Of a stretch of DNA of 64,000 nucleotides, positions 39,863 through 48,680 are shown one piece after another. The translations under genes and the position numbers were made by a program. Positions within the stretch are counted from its first letter, which is position 1. The number at the start of each line of letters is the position of its first letter. The notes under the pieces are model-generated. The model saw only the letters and a list, made by a program, of their open reading frames with translations, ran no database searches and was not told the DNA's origin. Source of the stretch: an uncultured Pseudomonadota bacterium (GTDB lineage: Bacteria > Myxococcota_A > UBA796 > GCA-2862545); assembly GCA_903861005.1 (NCBI GenBank), contig CAIOSP010000048.1:1-64000 (forward strand), written 5' to 3'.

Positions 39863-42430
39863 ATGTCGTCCACGCGCAAGATCGCCGCCGCCGCCCTGGC
39901 CGCCGCCGCCCTCCTCGCCGGAGCGGGTTGGTGGCTTCGCCGGGATCCGGGGGCCAAGCCCACGGTCGCCAATGACCTGGCCCAGACCCTGTCGCTCGCC
40001 GCGGACCTGCCGTTCGCGGAGCTGACGGTGCCGGACAACAGCCGCGCGCACACGCCGGTGGCCCCCGATCAGATCCCGCTGACCCGCTGGCACAAGCGCG
40101 GCGACGTCTGGGTGGCCCCCCTCCCCGTCCGGATGCGCACGTTCTACTTCACCAAGCCGCTCGCCGGCATGCGCGTCATCCAGGCGGACGGGACGGAGCT
40201 GCCGCACAGCTTCCTCACCTCCAACGACAAGCCCAGCTGGACCTACGACGAGAAGACGATCCAGCTCCACGGGATCAGCGAGACCCCCACCGACACCAGC
40301 TTCACATTCGAGTACCCGTCGGCGACCGCCCGCGAGCGCGCGCTGAACTACGCGTCGTCCGGGGCCAAGGCCTACAAGGACTTCGTCCGGTCCACCGCCC
40401 AGGGCGGCGACGCCACGTCCGGCTACGACTCCCGCACCGGCCTGCTCCTGCCCGCACCGGCCACCGCGAGCTGGGACCTGACCATCCCGCCCGCTGCCGA
40501 GCTGCGCTTCACGCCCGAGCTGGAGCGCCCTGAGGTTCTGGACGGACAGCCCTCGGACGGCGCCTCGATCGTCGTCACGCTGGAGATCGCAGGCCAGAAG
40601 CACGAGCTGTGGACCGGCCAGGTGTCCGCCGACCAGGGCGACATGGTCCGCGTCGACCTGGACGCGTGGGCGGGCCAGCAGGGCCGCCTGACCATCCACA
40701 CCGACCCCGGCGCCGACGCCCAGTTCGACTACGTCTTCCTGGCCGACCCGGTCGTCTCGTCGCGCAAGGAGAGCCCACGGCACATCGTGCTGGTGTTCGT
40801 CGACACGCTGCGTCCGGACCACCTGAGCGCCTACGGCTACGAGCGCGACACCACCCCCGCCCTCAAGCAGATCGCCGCGGAGGGCGTGCGCTTTGACCAG
40901 GCGCGCAGCATCGCCCCCTGGACCCTCCCCTCCGCCCGCACCATGATGACCGGGCGCGACCCCGAGGCCTTCTTCTCCGGAGGCACGCTACCGGGCGCGC
41001 TGGGCCGCGCGGGCTGGGCCACCGCCATGCTCGCCGGCAACCTGTACCTGGGGCCCAACTTCGGCCTGAACCGCGACTGGGGCACCCACTTCGTCGAGCT
41101 GCTGCCGCACGCCGAGACGCAGATCGACCGCGCGCTGGCCTGGCTGGACGCGCAGTCTGGCCGCGACGCGTTCGTGCTGGTCCACCTGATGGACAGCCAC
41201 CTGCCCTACCACGAACCCGCCGACTACCAGACCATGTGGGCCAAGGACCGCCCGGCGTCGCTGCGCCAGGGCGAGTTCTTCCGGGCCGAGGCCGCGGCGC
41301 TCAAGACCAAGCCGGACCGCCAGTACATCCGCGACCGCTACGACTCGAGCATCCGCTACGCCGACGACCAGCTCGCCCGCCTCTACGCGCGCCTGGGCCC
41401 CGACGACGCCGTCATGTTCCTGTCCGACCACGGCGAGGAGTTCTGGGAGCACGGCGGCTACGAGCACGGCCACGCGCTGTGGGACGAGCTGCTCCACATC
41501 CCCATGATCCTGCGCGCCCCCGGCCTGCCCGCCGGCACCACGCTCGACGCCCCCGTGTCGATGCTCGACGTAGCCCCCACGATCGCCGCGATCGCCGGCG
41601 TCCCCCTGCCCGACGCCAAGGGCGTCAGCCTGCTCGACGCCGCCAAGGGCACCACCAGCGCCGTCGACGGCCTGCGCGCCCGCGACCAGGCCTTCGGCCG
41701 CCCGCTCTACGGCGCCGAGCGCTGGGGCGTGCTGCACCAGGGCGAAAAGTACCAGACCGCGGCGGGCCGCGAGCTGCTGTTCAACCTGGAGAAGGACCCG
41801 GTCGAGAAGGAGAACCTGCTCGACGAGGACCGCTCGCTGCGCGAGCCGATGCGTGGCTACCTGGGCCAGGCCCTGGGCCGCGAGGTCGTCGTCGCCTACC
41901 GCCTGAGCAACGCGGGCCAGCGCCGCGCCCCGCCGGACGCGCTCGACGTCGTCCTGCACGTCCCCGGCGGCGTCCGCGCCGCCTGGGTGGCCGACGAGCC
42001 CACCGAGGCGTCGGACGCCTGCATCCAGTGGGAGCCCGGCTCCGACACGGTCGAGGCCCGCTGGACCGCCGGCTGGCGCGGCGACCGCGTGGTCTGGGTG
42101 GTCCCGAACAACCCGATGGCCGAGGTCACCCCCGGCCTGACCGTCGACGCCTCCTCCGGCGACGTCCGGAAGAAGTACACGATCCCCGCCGGCGCCCCCG
42201 TGGAGCTGAGCGCCCCGCCCGTGCCCCTGCTCGACGAGCGGACCGGCGAGCGAAGCTGGAACCTTGGCTTTGGCGTGACGCCCATCCCGCTGGACGGCGG
42301 CGTCAACCTGTCCGGCTACGACGAGGAGACCGCCGGTCTGGCGGCCATGGGCTACGTCGTGGGCGACGAGCAGGCCCGCGTGAAGAGCGAGTGCGGCGCC
42401 AAGAAGCCCGCCCCGTCCGCCCCAAAGTAG
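39863..42430 (+). CDS. Membrane-anchored sulfatase/phosphatase-superfamily hydrolase
   Basis: The 855-residue protein starts at ATG 39863 (GGAG 6 bases upstream) with an N-terminal hydrophobic anchor. Residues about 45-300 are beta-rich and unassigned. The alkaline-phosphatase-superfamily domain then begins 'IVLVFVDTLRPDHLSAYGY', continues with 'APWTLPSARTMMTG' and has 'FLSDHGEEFWEHGGYEHGH' for metal binding. At the sulfatase C/S-x-P-S-R position the residue is Thr (about 354, W-T-L-P-S-A-R), so formylglycine formation is not expected. Threonine nucleophiles occur in phospho-transfer members such as LTA synthase. The last 150 residues are an extra beta-rich domain. Confidence 0.8.
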   Translation: MSSTRKIAAAALAAAALLAGAGWWLRRDPGAKPTVANDLAQTLSLAADLPFAELTVPDNSRAHTPVAPDQIPLTRWHKRGDVWVAPLPVRMRTFYFTKPLAGMRVIQADGTELPHSFLTSNDKPSWTYDEKTIQLHGISETPTDTSFTFEYPSATARERALNYASSGAKAYKDFVRSTAQGGDATSGYDSRTGLLLPAPATASWDLTIPPAAELRFTPELERPEVLDGQPSDGASIVVTLEIAGQKHELWTGQVSADQGDMVRVDLDAWAGQQGRLTIHTDPGADAQFDYVFLADPVVSSRKESPRHIVLVFVDTLRPDHLSAYGYERDTTPALKQIAAEGVRFDQARSIAPWTLPSARTMMTGRDPEAFFSGGTLPGALGRAGWATAMLAGNLYLGPNFGLNRDWGTHFVELLPHAETQIDRALAWLDAQSGRDAFVLVHLMDSHLPYHEPADYQTMWAKDRPASLRQGEFFRAEAAALKTKPDRQYIRDRYDSSIRYADDQLARLYARLGPDDAVMFLSDHGEEFWEHGGYEHGHALWDELLHIPMILRAPGLPAGTTLDAPVSMLDVAPTIAAIAGVPLPDAKGVSLLDAAKGTTSAVDGLRARDQAFGRPLYGAERWGVLHQGEKYQTAAGRELLFNLEKDPVEKENLLDEDRSLREPMRGYLGQALGREVVVAYRLSNAGQRRAPPDALDVVLHVPGGVRAAWVADEPTEASDACIQWEPGSDTVEARWTAGWRGDRVVWVVPNNPMAEVTPGLTVDASSGDVRKKYTIPAGAPVELSAPPVPLLDERTGERSWNLGFGVTPIPLDGGVNLSGYDEETAGLAAMGYVVGDEQARVKSECGAKKPAPSAPK

Positions 42431-42474
42431 CGCGACCGCCGGCCGCGCCCTCCGTCAGCCGTCAGCCTCAGCCG

Positions 42475-43968
42475 TCAGCGGATCGCGACGATCACCAGCG
42501 TGACGTTGTCCTTGCCGCCGCCCTGGTGGGACGCCCGGACCAGCTCGCGCGCGGCGATGCGGGGGTCGGAGTAGGTCGACAGGATCGACGCCATGTCGGC
42601 GTCCTGGACCTCGCCCCACAGGCCGTCCGTGCAGAGCAGGATGCGGTCGCCGGGCTGCACGTCCACGCGGAACAGGTCGATCTCGACGTCACGCTCGGTG
42701 CCGACGGTGCGCAGCAGTACGTTGGACTGCGGGTGGTTGCGGGCCTCCTCCTTGGTGATTCGACCCTTCTCAACCAGCTTCTGCACAAAGCTGTGGTCGA
42801 CCGAGATCTGGTGGAGGGTGCGGTCGCGGAACAGGTAGGCGCGGCTGTCGCCCACGTTGGCCACGAAGGCCTGACGGCTGTTGTGCAGGAGCAGGGCGAC
42901 GAGCGTGGTGCCCATGTCGTTGCCCTTGCGGTCCGCGTCAGCCTTGATGGTGTTGTTGGCGGCCTGGAAGGCCTCGTTGAGCGTGCCCTCGATGGCGTCC
43001 AGGCCCTTGGAGAGCAGGTCGGACCGGTCACGGGCGATGCGGCACATCGTCTCGACCGCCAGCGCGGACGCGACCTCACCGCCGTCGTGGCCGCCCATGC
43101 CGTCGGCCACCACGTACAGCTCGGCCTTGCGGTCGAGCGCGGTCCAACCCCACGAGTCTTCGTTGAGCTGACGGGCCAGACCCACGTCGGTCATGGCGCC
43201 CATGGTGGGCGGGAAGGCGAGCGCCGCGTAGGCGTCGAAGCGGGTCTCGATGGCCCGACCCATGTCGCGGGGTGAAGGGAAGTCCCCGCTCACCGCGAGG
43301 TCCAGGAAGTCGACCAGCGGCAGGGCGCGGACGTGGCAGTAGCGCCGCATGAGCAGCGCCACCTCGCGCAGCACCGGGGCCAACGCCGCCGGGGTCAACG
43401 GATCCGCCTGCACCGAGTCGATGTCGAGGTCGTACAGGCGGATCGAACCGTCCGGCGACAGCAGGATGTTCGACCGCTTGACCGGCCCAGTCAAGATGCC
43501 GTTCTGGGCCAGGAAGGCCAGCGCGCCCACCACCCGCTGGGCGATGTGCAAGATGCGCTGGTTCGACAAGGGCGCGGCCTCGTCCACCATCAGGCCCTCG
43601 CCGCCGTAGGGGACGACAGACAGGAGCTGATCGTCCAGGCGGACCCAGTCCACCGGCTTGGCCAGACCCGGGTGATCCAGGCGGCGCGCGGCAAAGGTCT
43701 GGAAGGCCTCGAACCGGTCGACCTCCCAGCGGGCCGACATCAGGTAGCGCCTGGGCGTGAGCGCCGCGCCGCACTTGTGGCAGATGCGCGCCGTACGGGG
43801 GCTGCCCGGGAATGCGCAGGTTGCGCAACGACGCGTGTCCCTGTCGGGGCGATCGTCGTTGACCAGGTAGAACATCCGACCTTCCGCAAGACGGACCAAG
43901 CCCTCCACGGTGTAGTGGTCGCCTACATAGGTTCCTGGCGGAAAATGCGAGGGTCGGACTTCGTTCAT
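42475..43968 (-). CDS. PP2C-type phosphatase fused to a zinc-ribbon-containing pseudokinase
   Basis: Residues 255-497 are a PP2C Ser/Thr phosphatase with 'DVGLARQLNEDSWG', 'ADGMGGHDGGEVAS', 'VGDSRAYLFR', 'LLCTDGLWGEV' and 'GGKDNVTLVIV'; the metal-binding aspartates are present. Residues about 15-245 have a protein-kinase outline, but the catalytic loop reads 'ILTGPVKRSNILLS' instead of HRDLKxxN and the DFG position reads 'YDLDID', so it should be inactive. A four-cysteine zinc ribbon (C48, C51, C63, C66) is inserted in the N-lobe. It probably senses a ligand or binds kinases and dephosphorylates partners in the cytoplasm. Confidence 0.85.
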   Translation of the reverse strand: MNEVRPSHFPPGTYVGDHYTVEGLVRLAEGRMFYLVNDDRPDRDTRRCATCAFPGSPRTARICHKCGAALTPRRYLMSARWEVDRFEAFQTFAARRLDHPGLAKPVDWVRLDDQLLSVVPYGGEGLMVDEAAPLSNQRILHIAQRVVGALAFLAQNGILTGPVKRSNILLSPDGSIRLYDLDIDSVQADPLTPAALAPVLREVALLMRRYCHVRALPLVDFLDLAVSGDFPSPRDMGRAIETRFDAYAALAFPPTMGAMTDVGLARQLNEDSWGWTALDRKAELYVVADGMGGHDGGEVASALAVETMCRIARDRSDLLSKGLDAIEGTLNEAFQAANNTIKADADRKGNDMGTTLVALLLHNSRQAFVANVGDSRAYLFRDRTLHQISVDHSFVQKLVEKGRITKEEARNHPQSNVLLRTVGTERDVEIDLFRVDVQPGDRILLCTDGLWGEVQDADMASILSTYSDPRIAARELVRASHQGGGKDNVTLVIVAIR

Positions 43969-44168
43969 GCGTGTGCTTGGATCATCCCTTCAGGGGGTGA
44001 TGAGGAGAAGTCCGTGGCCATTGCACCGACTGGTCGTCTACGGTAGCCCGTAGGACGTTGTTTCCCCTCGGGCCACCCGTCCGCTATCCTCATCGTGTGC
44101 GTAACACCCATCGTCCGCCTTTCGGAACGATGCGACTCCAATCTTAGACAACCCTCATCGGAGAGTCC

Positions 44169-45866
44169 ATGTCCTACCGTCGAACGCTCGTGTGGTCGCT
44201 GACCGCCCTCGCCCTGGTCGGCTGCACCAACGGCCCCGGGTCTGACAAGGACACCGATGCCGCCGACACCGACGTGACCGAAACCGACCCCGACGTGATC
44301 GTGGACACCGACGACACCGACATCGCCGTCGACACCGAGGACACCGACGCCGACACCGACGTGGCGGACACCGACGTGGTCGACACCGACACCGGCGTGG
44401 CCGTCGCCACCGACACCACCATCCACGTGATCCGGCAGGGGACCGGCGGGTTCGGCTTCGGCGACCTGCTCCACATCAACGCCGTCACCGTGGTCGAGGT
44501 CCGCTCCGGCGCCAACGGCCCCCGCGGCTTCACCACACAGGAGGCCGGCACGGACAACGCCGCCCTGTGGGTTGACGTCGCCGCGCCCTACATCCTGCCC
44601 GCTGAAGGCGTCAGCGTCGGCGTGGTCGGCGTGTACCGCGAGCTTGGCTCGGGGCCGACCGGCTCGGGCACCCAGACTCAGCTCCAGATCAGCGGCGCGC
44701 TGCCGGGCACGGAGTGGATCCAGCTCGGCCCGTCCACCCGCCCGACCCCGGTGCTCCTGACCCCCACCGACTTCCACGCCAACCCCGAGCCCTACGAGAG
44801 CATGCGCGTGGTGCTCAGCGACTCGCCGCGCCTGTTCGTGTCGGACGGCCCATTCAGCGACGACTCGTTCGTGCTGACCCCGGACGCCGCCCTGTTCGAC
44901 ATCAGCGTGCTGCCGCTGTTCTACAACCTCCACGGGAGCCCCCCCGGCGCCCTGCCCAACCTGGGCGTCGGCGACTCGTTCAGCGCCATGGCCGGCACCG
45001 TCTGGTACGACAACAACGGCTACGCGCTCGCGCCCACGGCCCTCGCCGACGGCCTGACCTACGTGGCCTACGTCCCGCCCACCGACACCGACGTCGTCGT
45101 CGACACCGACGTGATCCCCGGCGACACCGACACCGACACGATCATCACTCCGCCCGACACGTCCGTGGACACCGACGTCGGCCCCCTGATCGCGGACGTC
45201 GAGAAGCTGCGCGCCGGCATCTACTTCGTCGGCACCATCGGCATGCCGAACTACCTGACCTTCTCCGGCGGCGTGGTCACCGCGGTGCGCTACCGCAGCA
45301 CCCCGCCCGCCACCAACGCCGTGGCCTTGCAGTGGTCGACGTTGAACGGCGACAAGGGCGGCCTCTACGTCTGGCTCAGCAACGCCCAGACGCTGCCCGC
45401 CATCGGCGACGTGATCGGCTTCACCGGCAACTACGTGGAGGACCCCACCGGCGGGTCTGTCCCGAACGGCACGCTGGCCACCATCCGCATTGAGCCGAGC
45501 AACGCGAACGCGAACTGGGCGGTCACCGGGACGGCCACCGTGCCGACGCCGGTCGACCTGACCATCGGGGACCTGCTGCTCGCCACCACCGCCGAGCCCT
45601 ACGAGTCCATGCTGGTGCGCATCACCGACCCGGCTGGCCTCAACGTCACCACCAACCCCAACTCCAACCACGAGTTCCGCGTGCAGGTGGGCGGCGCGGG
45701 CGCCGAGATCATCGTCGACGACCACTACTTCGACCTGACCGGCGTCCACGGCGTCAACATCAACGACACCATGACGTCGCTGACCGGCGTCGTGCACTTT
45801 GAGAGCGGCGCCTACAAGCTCGGCCCCACCACCGCGTCCGACGCGCCGGGCTGGGTCGACAACTAG
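44169..45866 (+). CDS. DTD-rich lipoprotein with two OB-fold-like repeats
   Basis: The 565-residue lipoprotein has the signal peptide 'LTALALVGC' and then about 60 residues dominated by DTD units. Two related domains of about 200 residues follow, separated by another DTD linker near 310-335. Each repeat holds 'YESMRVVLSD' or 'YESMLVRITD' and ends with a hydrophobic strand and 'YALAPTALAD' or 'YKLGPTTASD'. This pattern resembles the OB-fold-like modules of secreted nucleases such as YhcR and ExeM, but no nuclease domain is present. It diverges from the PP2C gene across 200 bases in which no clear promoter is seen. Confidence 0.75.
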   Translation: MSYRRTLVWSLTALALVGCTNGPGSDKDTDAADTDVTETDPDVIVDTDDTDIAVDTEDTDADTDVADTDVVDTDTGVAVATDTTIHVIRQGTGGFGFGDLLHINAVTVVEVRSGANGPRGFTTQEAGTDNAALWVDVAAPYILPAEGVSVGVVGVYRELGSGPTGSGTQTQLQISGALPGTEWIQLGPSTRPTPVLLTPTDFHANPEPYESMRVVLSDSPRLFVSDGPFSDDSFVLTPDAALFDISVLPLFYNLHGSPPGALPNLGVGDSFSAMAGTVWYDNNGYALAPTALADGLTYVAYVPPTDTDVVVDTDVIPGDTDTDTIITPPDTSVDTDVGPLIADVEKLRAGIYFVGTIGMPNYLTFSGGVVTAVRYRSTPPATNAVALQWSTLNGDKGGLYVWLSNAQTLPAIGDVIGFTGNYVEDPTGGSVPNGTLATIRIEPSNANANWAVTGTATVPTPVDLTIGDLLLATTAEPYESMLVRITDPAGLNVTTNPNSNHEFRVQVGGAGAEIIVDDHYFDLTGVHGVNINDTMTSLTGVVHFESGAYKLGPTTASDAPGWVDN

Positions 45867-45877
45867 CCTAGCGTGCG

Positions 45878-45908
45878 CGCCGCCTGCCCCACGTGTGGGC
45901 GGGCGGCG
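45878..45908. terminator. Strong hairpin between convergent genes
   Basis: A GC-rich stem of about 13 base pairs, with one bulge, runs from CGCCTG (45878 onward) through CCCAC/GTGGG at the loop to the matching arm ending at 45908. It lies between the convergent DTD lipoprotein and metallophosphoesterase genes and probably serves both directions. Confidence 0.55.
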
Positions 45909-45930
45909 GCGCCCTTGGTCCCCGCGGCGC

Positions 45931-47193
45931 CTACCCGGCGGCCGCGATCTGGAACCGGTAGACCTCGGCGCCGTCCGAGGCGTGCAGGCGGCGCACGACC
46001 ATCGACCCATCGGGCGCCACGTCCACCGTGGTGCAGCCGAACTCGGCCTCGGCGAACTTGCGGGCGGCGACCACGTCCGGCCGCGCGACGGTGGCGTCGG
46101 GCAGCTTGAAGTCGACGTTGTAGAGCAGCGCGCCGGCGGCCCCGTCGACCACCCAGTCCATGCCGTAGAGCTGGAAGTGCTCGTAGCTGTGCGAGTGTCC
46201 GCCTAGGATCAGCCGGACCTTGTGCCCGAGCAGGTGCGGCAGCATCACGTCCTCGTCGACGCGGTCGGGGTGGTAGTGCTCGCTGAAGGTGAACAGCGGG
46301 CGGTGCCAGCCTAGGATGACGGCCTTGACCGTGTCGTCGGCGTCGGCGGCCGCCAGCTGGGCGTCCAGCCACGCGTACTGCTCGCTCGTGTCGTCCGACA
46401 GGGAGAAGGTCTCGCTGTCGAGCATGAGGACGAGCGCGCTGCCCGCGCGGAACGCGTGCGTGTAGCCGGGGCCCGAGTCGCCCTGCTCGCCGAAGAGGCG
46501 ATCGAACATCTCCAGCAGCTCGGTCTCCTTCTCCAGCTCGTGGTTGCCGATCGCCACCTGGAGCGGGGCCAGGGACGTGACCGGGACCAGCGACGCAAAG
46601 AAGCCCGACCAGGTGTCGGACGGGTTGGAGCTGTACTGCAGGTCGCCGCCGTGCATCACGACGTCCGGCGACTGCGCCGACAGCACCGCGAGCGTGGCGT
46701 CGGTGTTCGGCCACATCGAGTCGGCCATCCAGCCCAGGCGAACGGGCGCGTCTGAGGCGGGCGGGCAGCGGAACGCGCCCTCGTGGGTCTCAGACAGGGT
46801 GGGCACCCGCCAAGCGTAGGTCTCGCCGGGCACCAGCCCGTCCAGGATGACCTCGTGGCGCACATGCTGGCCGGGGACGTCGGCGGGGATGGCGTCGGAG
46901 AGCGTGGGGTTCTCGTAGACCAGCTCGGCGGCGTCGCGGGTGGGGGTGAACGCGCGGGCCTTGCCATCCGGACCGCTCAGCCAGACCCCAACCTCCACGT
47001 CGGCCATGGTCTCGAACCGCAGGCGCATCGACGTGGGGGACACGATCGTCACCCAGGGCTTCTTGTCGAGCGAGACGTCGGGCAGCGCCAGGTCGGTGTC
47101 TTCACCGTCACCCGAGGCCGCGGGTGTGCCGCAGCCGGCGAGCGCCGCACCACCTAAGATTCCACGCAGCACGTCACGACGGGAGATCGACAT
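45931..47193 (-). CDS. Tat-exported metallophosphoesterase lipoprotein (purple acid phosphatase-like)
   Basis: The N-terminus 'SRRDVLRGILGGAALAGC' combines a twin-arginine motif with a lipobox, so the 420-residue protein is probably exported folded and lipid-anchored. A short DTD stretch follows, then a fibronectin-like domain (about 45-145). The calcineurin-like phosphoesterase domain carries 'LGWMADSMW', 'VMHGGDLQYSS', 'AIGNHELEK', 'ILGWHRPLF' and 'LILGGHSHSYEHF'. The first aspartate motif is unusual (ADS). The domain order matches purple acid phosphatases and PhoD-like enzymes; the substrate is a phosphomonoester or diester. Confidence 0.85.
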   Translation of the reverse strand: MSISRRDVLRGILGGAALAGCGTPAASGDGEDTDLALPDVSLDKKPWVTIVSPTSMRLRFETMADVEVGVWLSGPDGKARAFTPTRDAAELVYENPTLSDAIPADVPGQHVRHEVILDGLVPGETYAWRVPTLSETHEGAFRCPPASDAPVRLGWMADSMWPNTDATLAVLSAQSPDVVMHGGDLQYSSNPSDTWSGFFASLVPVTSLAPLQVAIGNHELEKETELLEMFDRLFGEQGDSGPGYTHAFRAGSALVLMLDSETFSLSDDTSEQYAWLDAQLAAADADDTVKAVILGWHRPLFTFSEHYHPDRVDEDVMLPHLLGHKVRLILGGHSHSYEHFQLYGMDWVVDGAAGALLYNVDFKLPDATVARPDVVAARKFAEAEFGCTTVDVAPDGSMVVRRLHASDGAEVYRFQIAAAG

Positions 47194-47244
47194 CAGCCCT
47201 CCAGCGGAGCCAATGTCACCGGTTCGTCACGTCAAAGCCACCGC

Positions 47245-48663
47245 TCAGCGTCCGACCGCCGCCGCCACCCGCAGCCCGCCCACCGCCACCGCGTAGGTGC
47301 TCTGGCCGGGGAAGACTGAGTCGCCGACCAGCCACAGGCCGCGCTCCACCTCGACCGGGCCCAGCTGCCGGTAGGACGACAGGCCCACACGCCGCGGCAC
47401 GCCGCCCACCGCGCCGTCCGCGCGGCGCAGGAAGCGCTGGAAGGTGCGCGGCGACGCGGGCAGCTCAAGCGCCACGTCGTCATGCTCCGGCGCAAGCGCC
47501 GCGAGGGTGGCGCGCATCCGGTCCTGGATGTCGTGGACCACGCGCGCCGGATCTTCGGACCGAAGGCGCGACAGGGCGACGTGCGTCGACGCGGTCAGCG
47601 TGCGCTCGCCGCCCGCTCCGTCGCCCGACACCGACACGTAGACGTGGTTCCCCTCCACCAGGGGTCGGGTCGGGTCGGCCGTCAGGTCCAGGTGGACCGC
47701 GGGGCCCGGCGCCCCCCGCACCGCCCGGTACAAGATCACCGCGCCCCAGCCATCCGCGATGGGCGCGTGGCGACGGGTGAGCCCCGCGTGCCCGCCCAGC
47801 AGCGCCGCCAGATCCGCGGGGAGCACGTTCGCGACCACCTTGTCGACCCGGAGCACGCCGTCGCGGGTGGTGACCTCCCACCGACCGTCGACCGGGCGCA
47901 GTCCCTTCACCCGGTTGGCCAGGCGCACCGTGCCGCCCGCCTGCCCGATCGCGTCGACCAGACCCGTCGCAAGCCGCCCGATGCCCCCTTCGATCTGCCC
48001 CGTCCCCCGCCACAGGAAGTCCATCGACGCCAGGGCGTAGGGCGCCTCGGCCACGTCGGGCTCGCACTGGACGGTGATCTGGCACTGTCCGCCGAGCCAG
48101 GTGCGGATCGGCGCCCAGGTCGCCAGCCCGTGCTGGGCCAGGACCGACTCGAGCGACTGCCCGAACACGCGCAGCACCGGCAGGTAGCGATGCCCCCGCG
48201 CCGCGTGCCGCGCGAGGGTGGCCGGGGTGAGCGGCGGCAGCAAGGTCGGGTCCTCGAACAGCGACCACAGCACGTCGGCCACCGCGCCCTGCTCGGCGAA
48301 GAAGCGACGCAGCCCATCGATCGGCGCGTCCGGGAGCGCGCACAGCGACTCGAGGAAGCGCGCCTTGTCGGCGAGCAGCGGCAAGGCCAAGCCGGGGGCC
48401 CGCGCCTCGCCCAGGCTGTCGTGGAAGACCGGCCGCGCGTCCAGGTTGTACTTGGCGATCCAGCGACCGAACAGCTGGTCGGGGGCCAGCCCGCAGAACA
48501 GCGTCGCGCCCGACTCGAACCGCCGACCGGCGCGGGTAAACGTGGAGGCGCAGCCGCCCGGGTAGGCCAACGCCTCGCAGACGGTCACGTTCGCGCCCTG
48601 CTCGGCGAGCGAGAGCGCGGCCGCCAGCCCGCCAAAGCCGGCCCCAATCACCAGCACGTCCAT
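47245..48663 (-). CDS. FAD-dependent oxidoreductase of the carotenoid desaturase/isomerase (CrtI/CrtD) type
   Basis: The 472-residue protein starts at ATG 48663 with a Rossmann motif 'VLVIGAGFGGLAAALSLAEQ', followed by 'YPGGCASTFTRAGRRFESGA'. It ends with the FAD-binding 'GLWLVGDSVFPGQSTYAVAV'. This start and end are characteristic of carotenoid desaturases and isomerases such as CrtI, CrtD and CrtISO. No phytoene synthase or other carotenoid gene is nearby, so the substrate is uncertain. It lies 17 bases after the peptidase gene on the same strand. Confidence 0.8.
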   Translation of the reverse strand: MDVLVIGAGFGGLAAALSLAEQGANVTVCEALAYPGGCASTFTRAGRRFESGATLFCGLAPDQLFGRWIAKYNLDARPVFHDSLGEARAPGLALPLLADKARFLESLCALPDAPIDGLRRFFAEQGAVADVLWSLFEDPTLLPPLTPATLARHAARGHRYLPVLRVFGQSLESVLAQHGLATWAPIRTWLGGQCQITVQCEPDVAEAPYALASMDFLWRGTGQIEGGIGRLATGLVDAIGQAGGTVRLANRVKGLRPVDGRWEVTTRDGVLRVDKVVANVLPADLAALLGGHAGLTRRHAPIADGWGAVILYRAVRGAPGPAVHLDLTADPTRPLVEGNHVYVSVSGDGAGGERTLTASTHVALSRLRSEDPARVVHDIQDRMRATLAALAPEHDDVALELPASPRTFQRFLRRADGAVGGVPRRVGLSSYRQLGPVEVERGLWLVGDSVFPGQSTYAVAVGGLRVAAAVGR

Positions 48664-48680
48664 GGGTCGCGCGCTCCGGT

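Noticed and set aside
42431-42474. Three CCGTCAG copies between the sulfatase-like and PP2C genes
   Set aside because: Too short and in a 44-base convergent gap; no hairpin or known site was recognised.
41236-43275. A 679-codon frame running from the sulfatase-like gene into the antisense of the PP2C gene
   Set aside because: It spans two convergent real genes and carries Arg/Pro-rich shadow sequence.
43969-44168. Promoters in the PP2C/lipoprotein divergent gap
   Set aside because: TTGTTT and TATCCT are present but 21 bases apart; no acceptable pair was found on either strand.
44230-44400. Tandem GACACCGAC-type repeats that could look like a repeat array
   Set aside because: They are in-frame codons for a DTD-rich protein segment with no regular spacers, not a CRISPR or DNA-level satellite.
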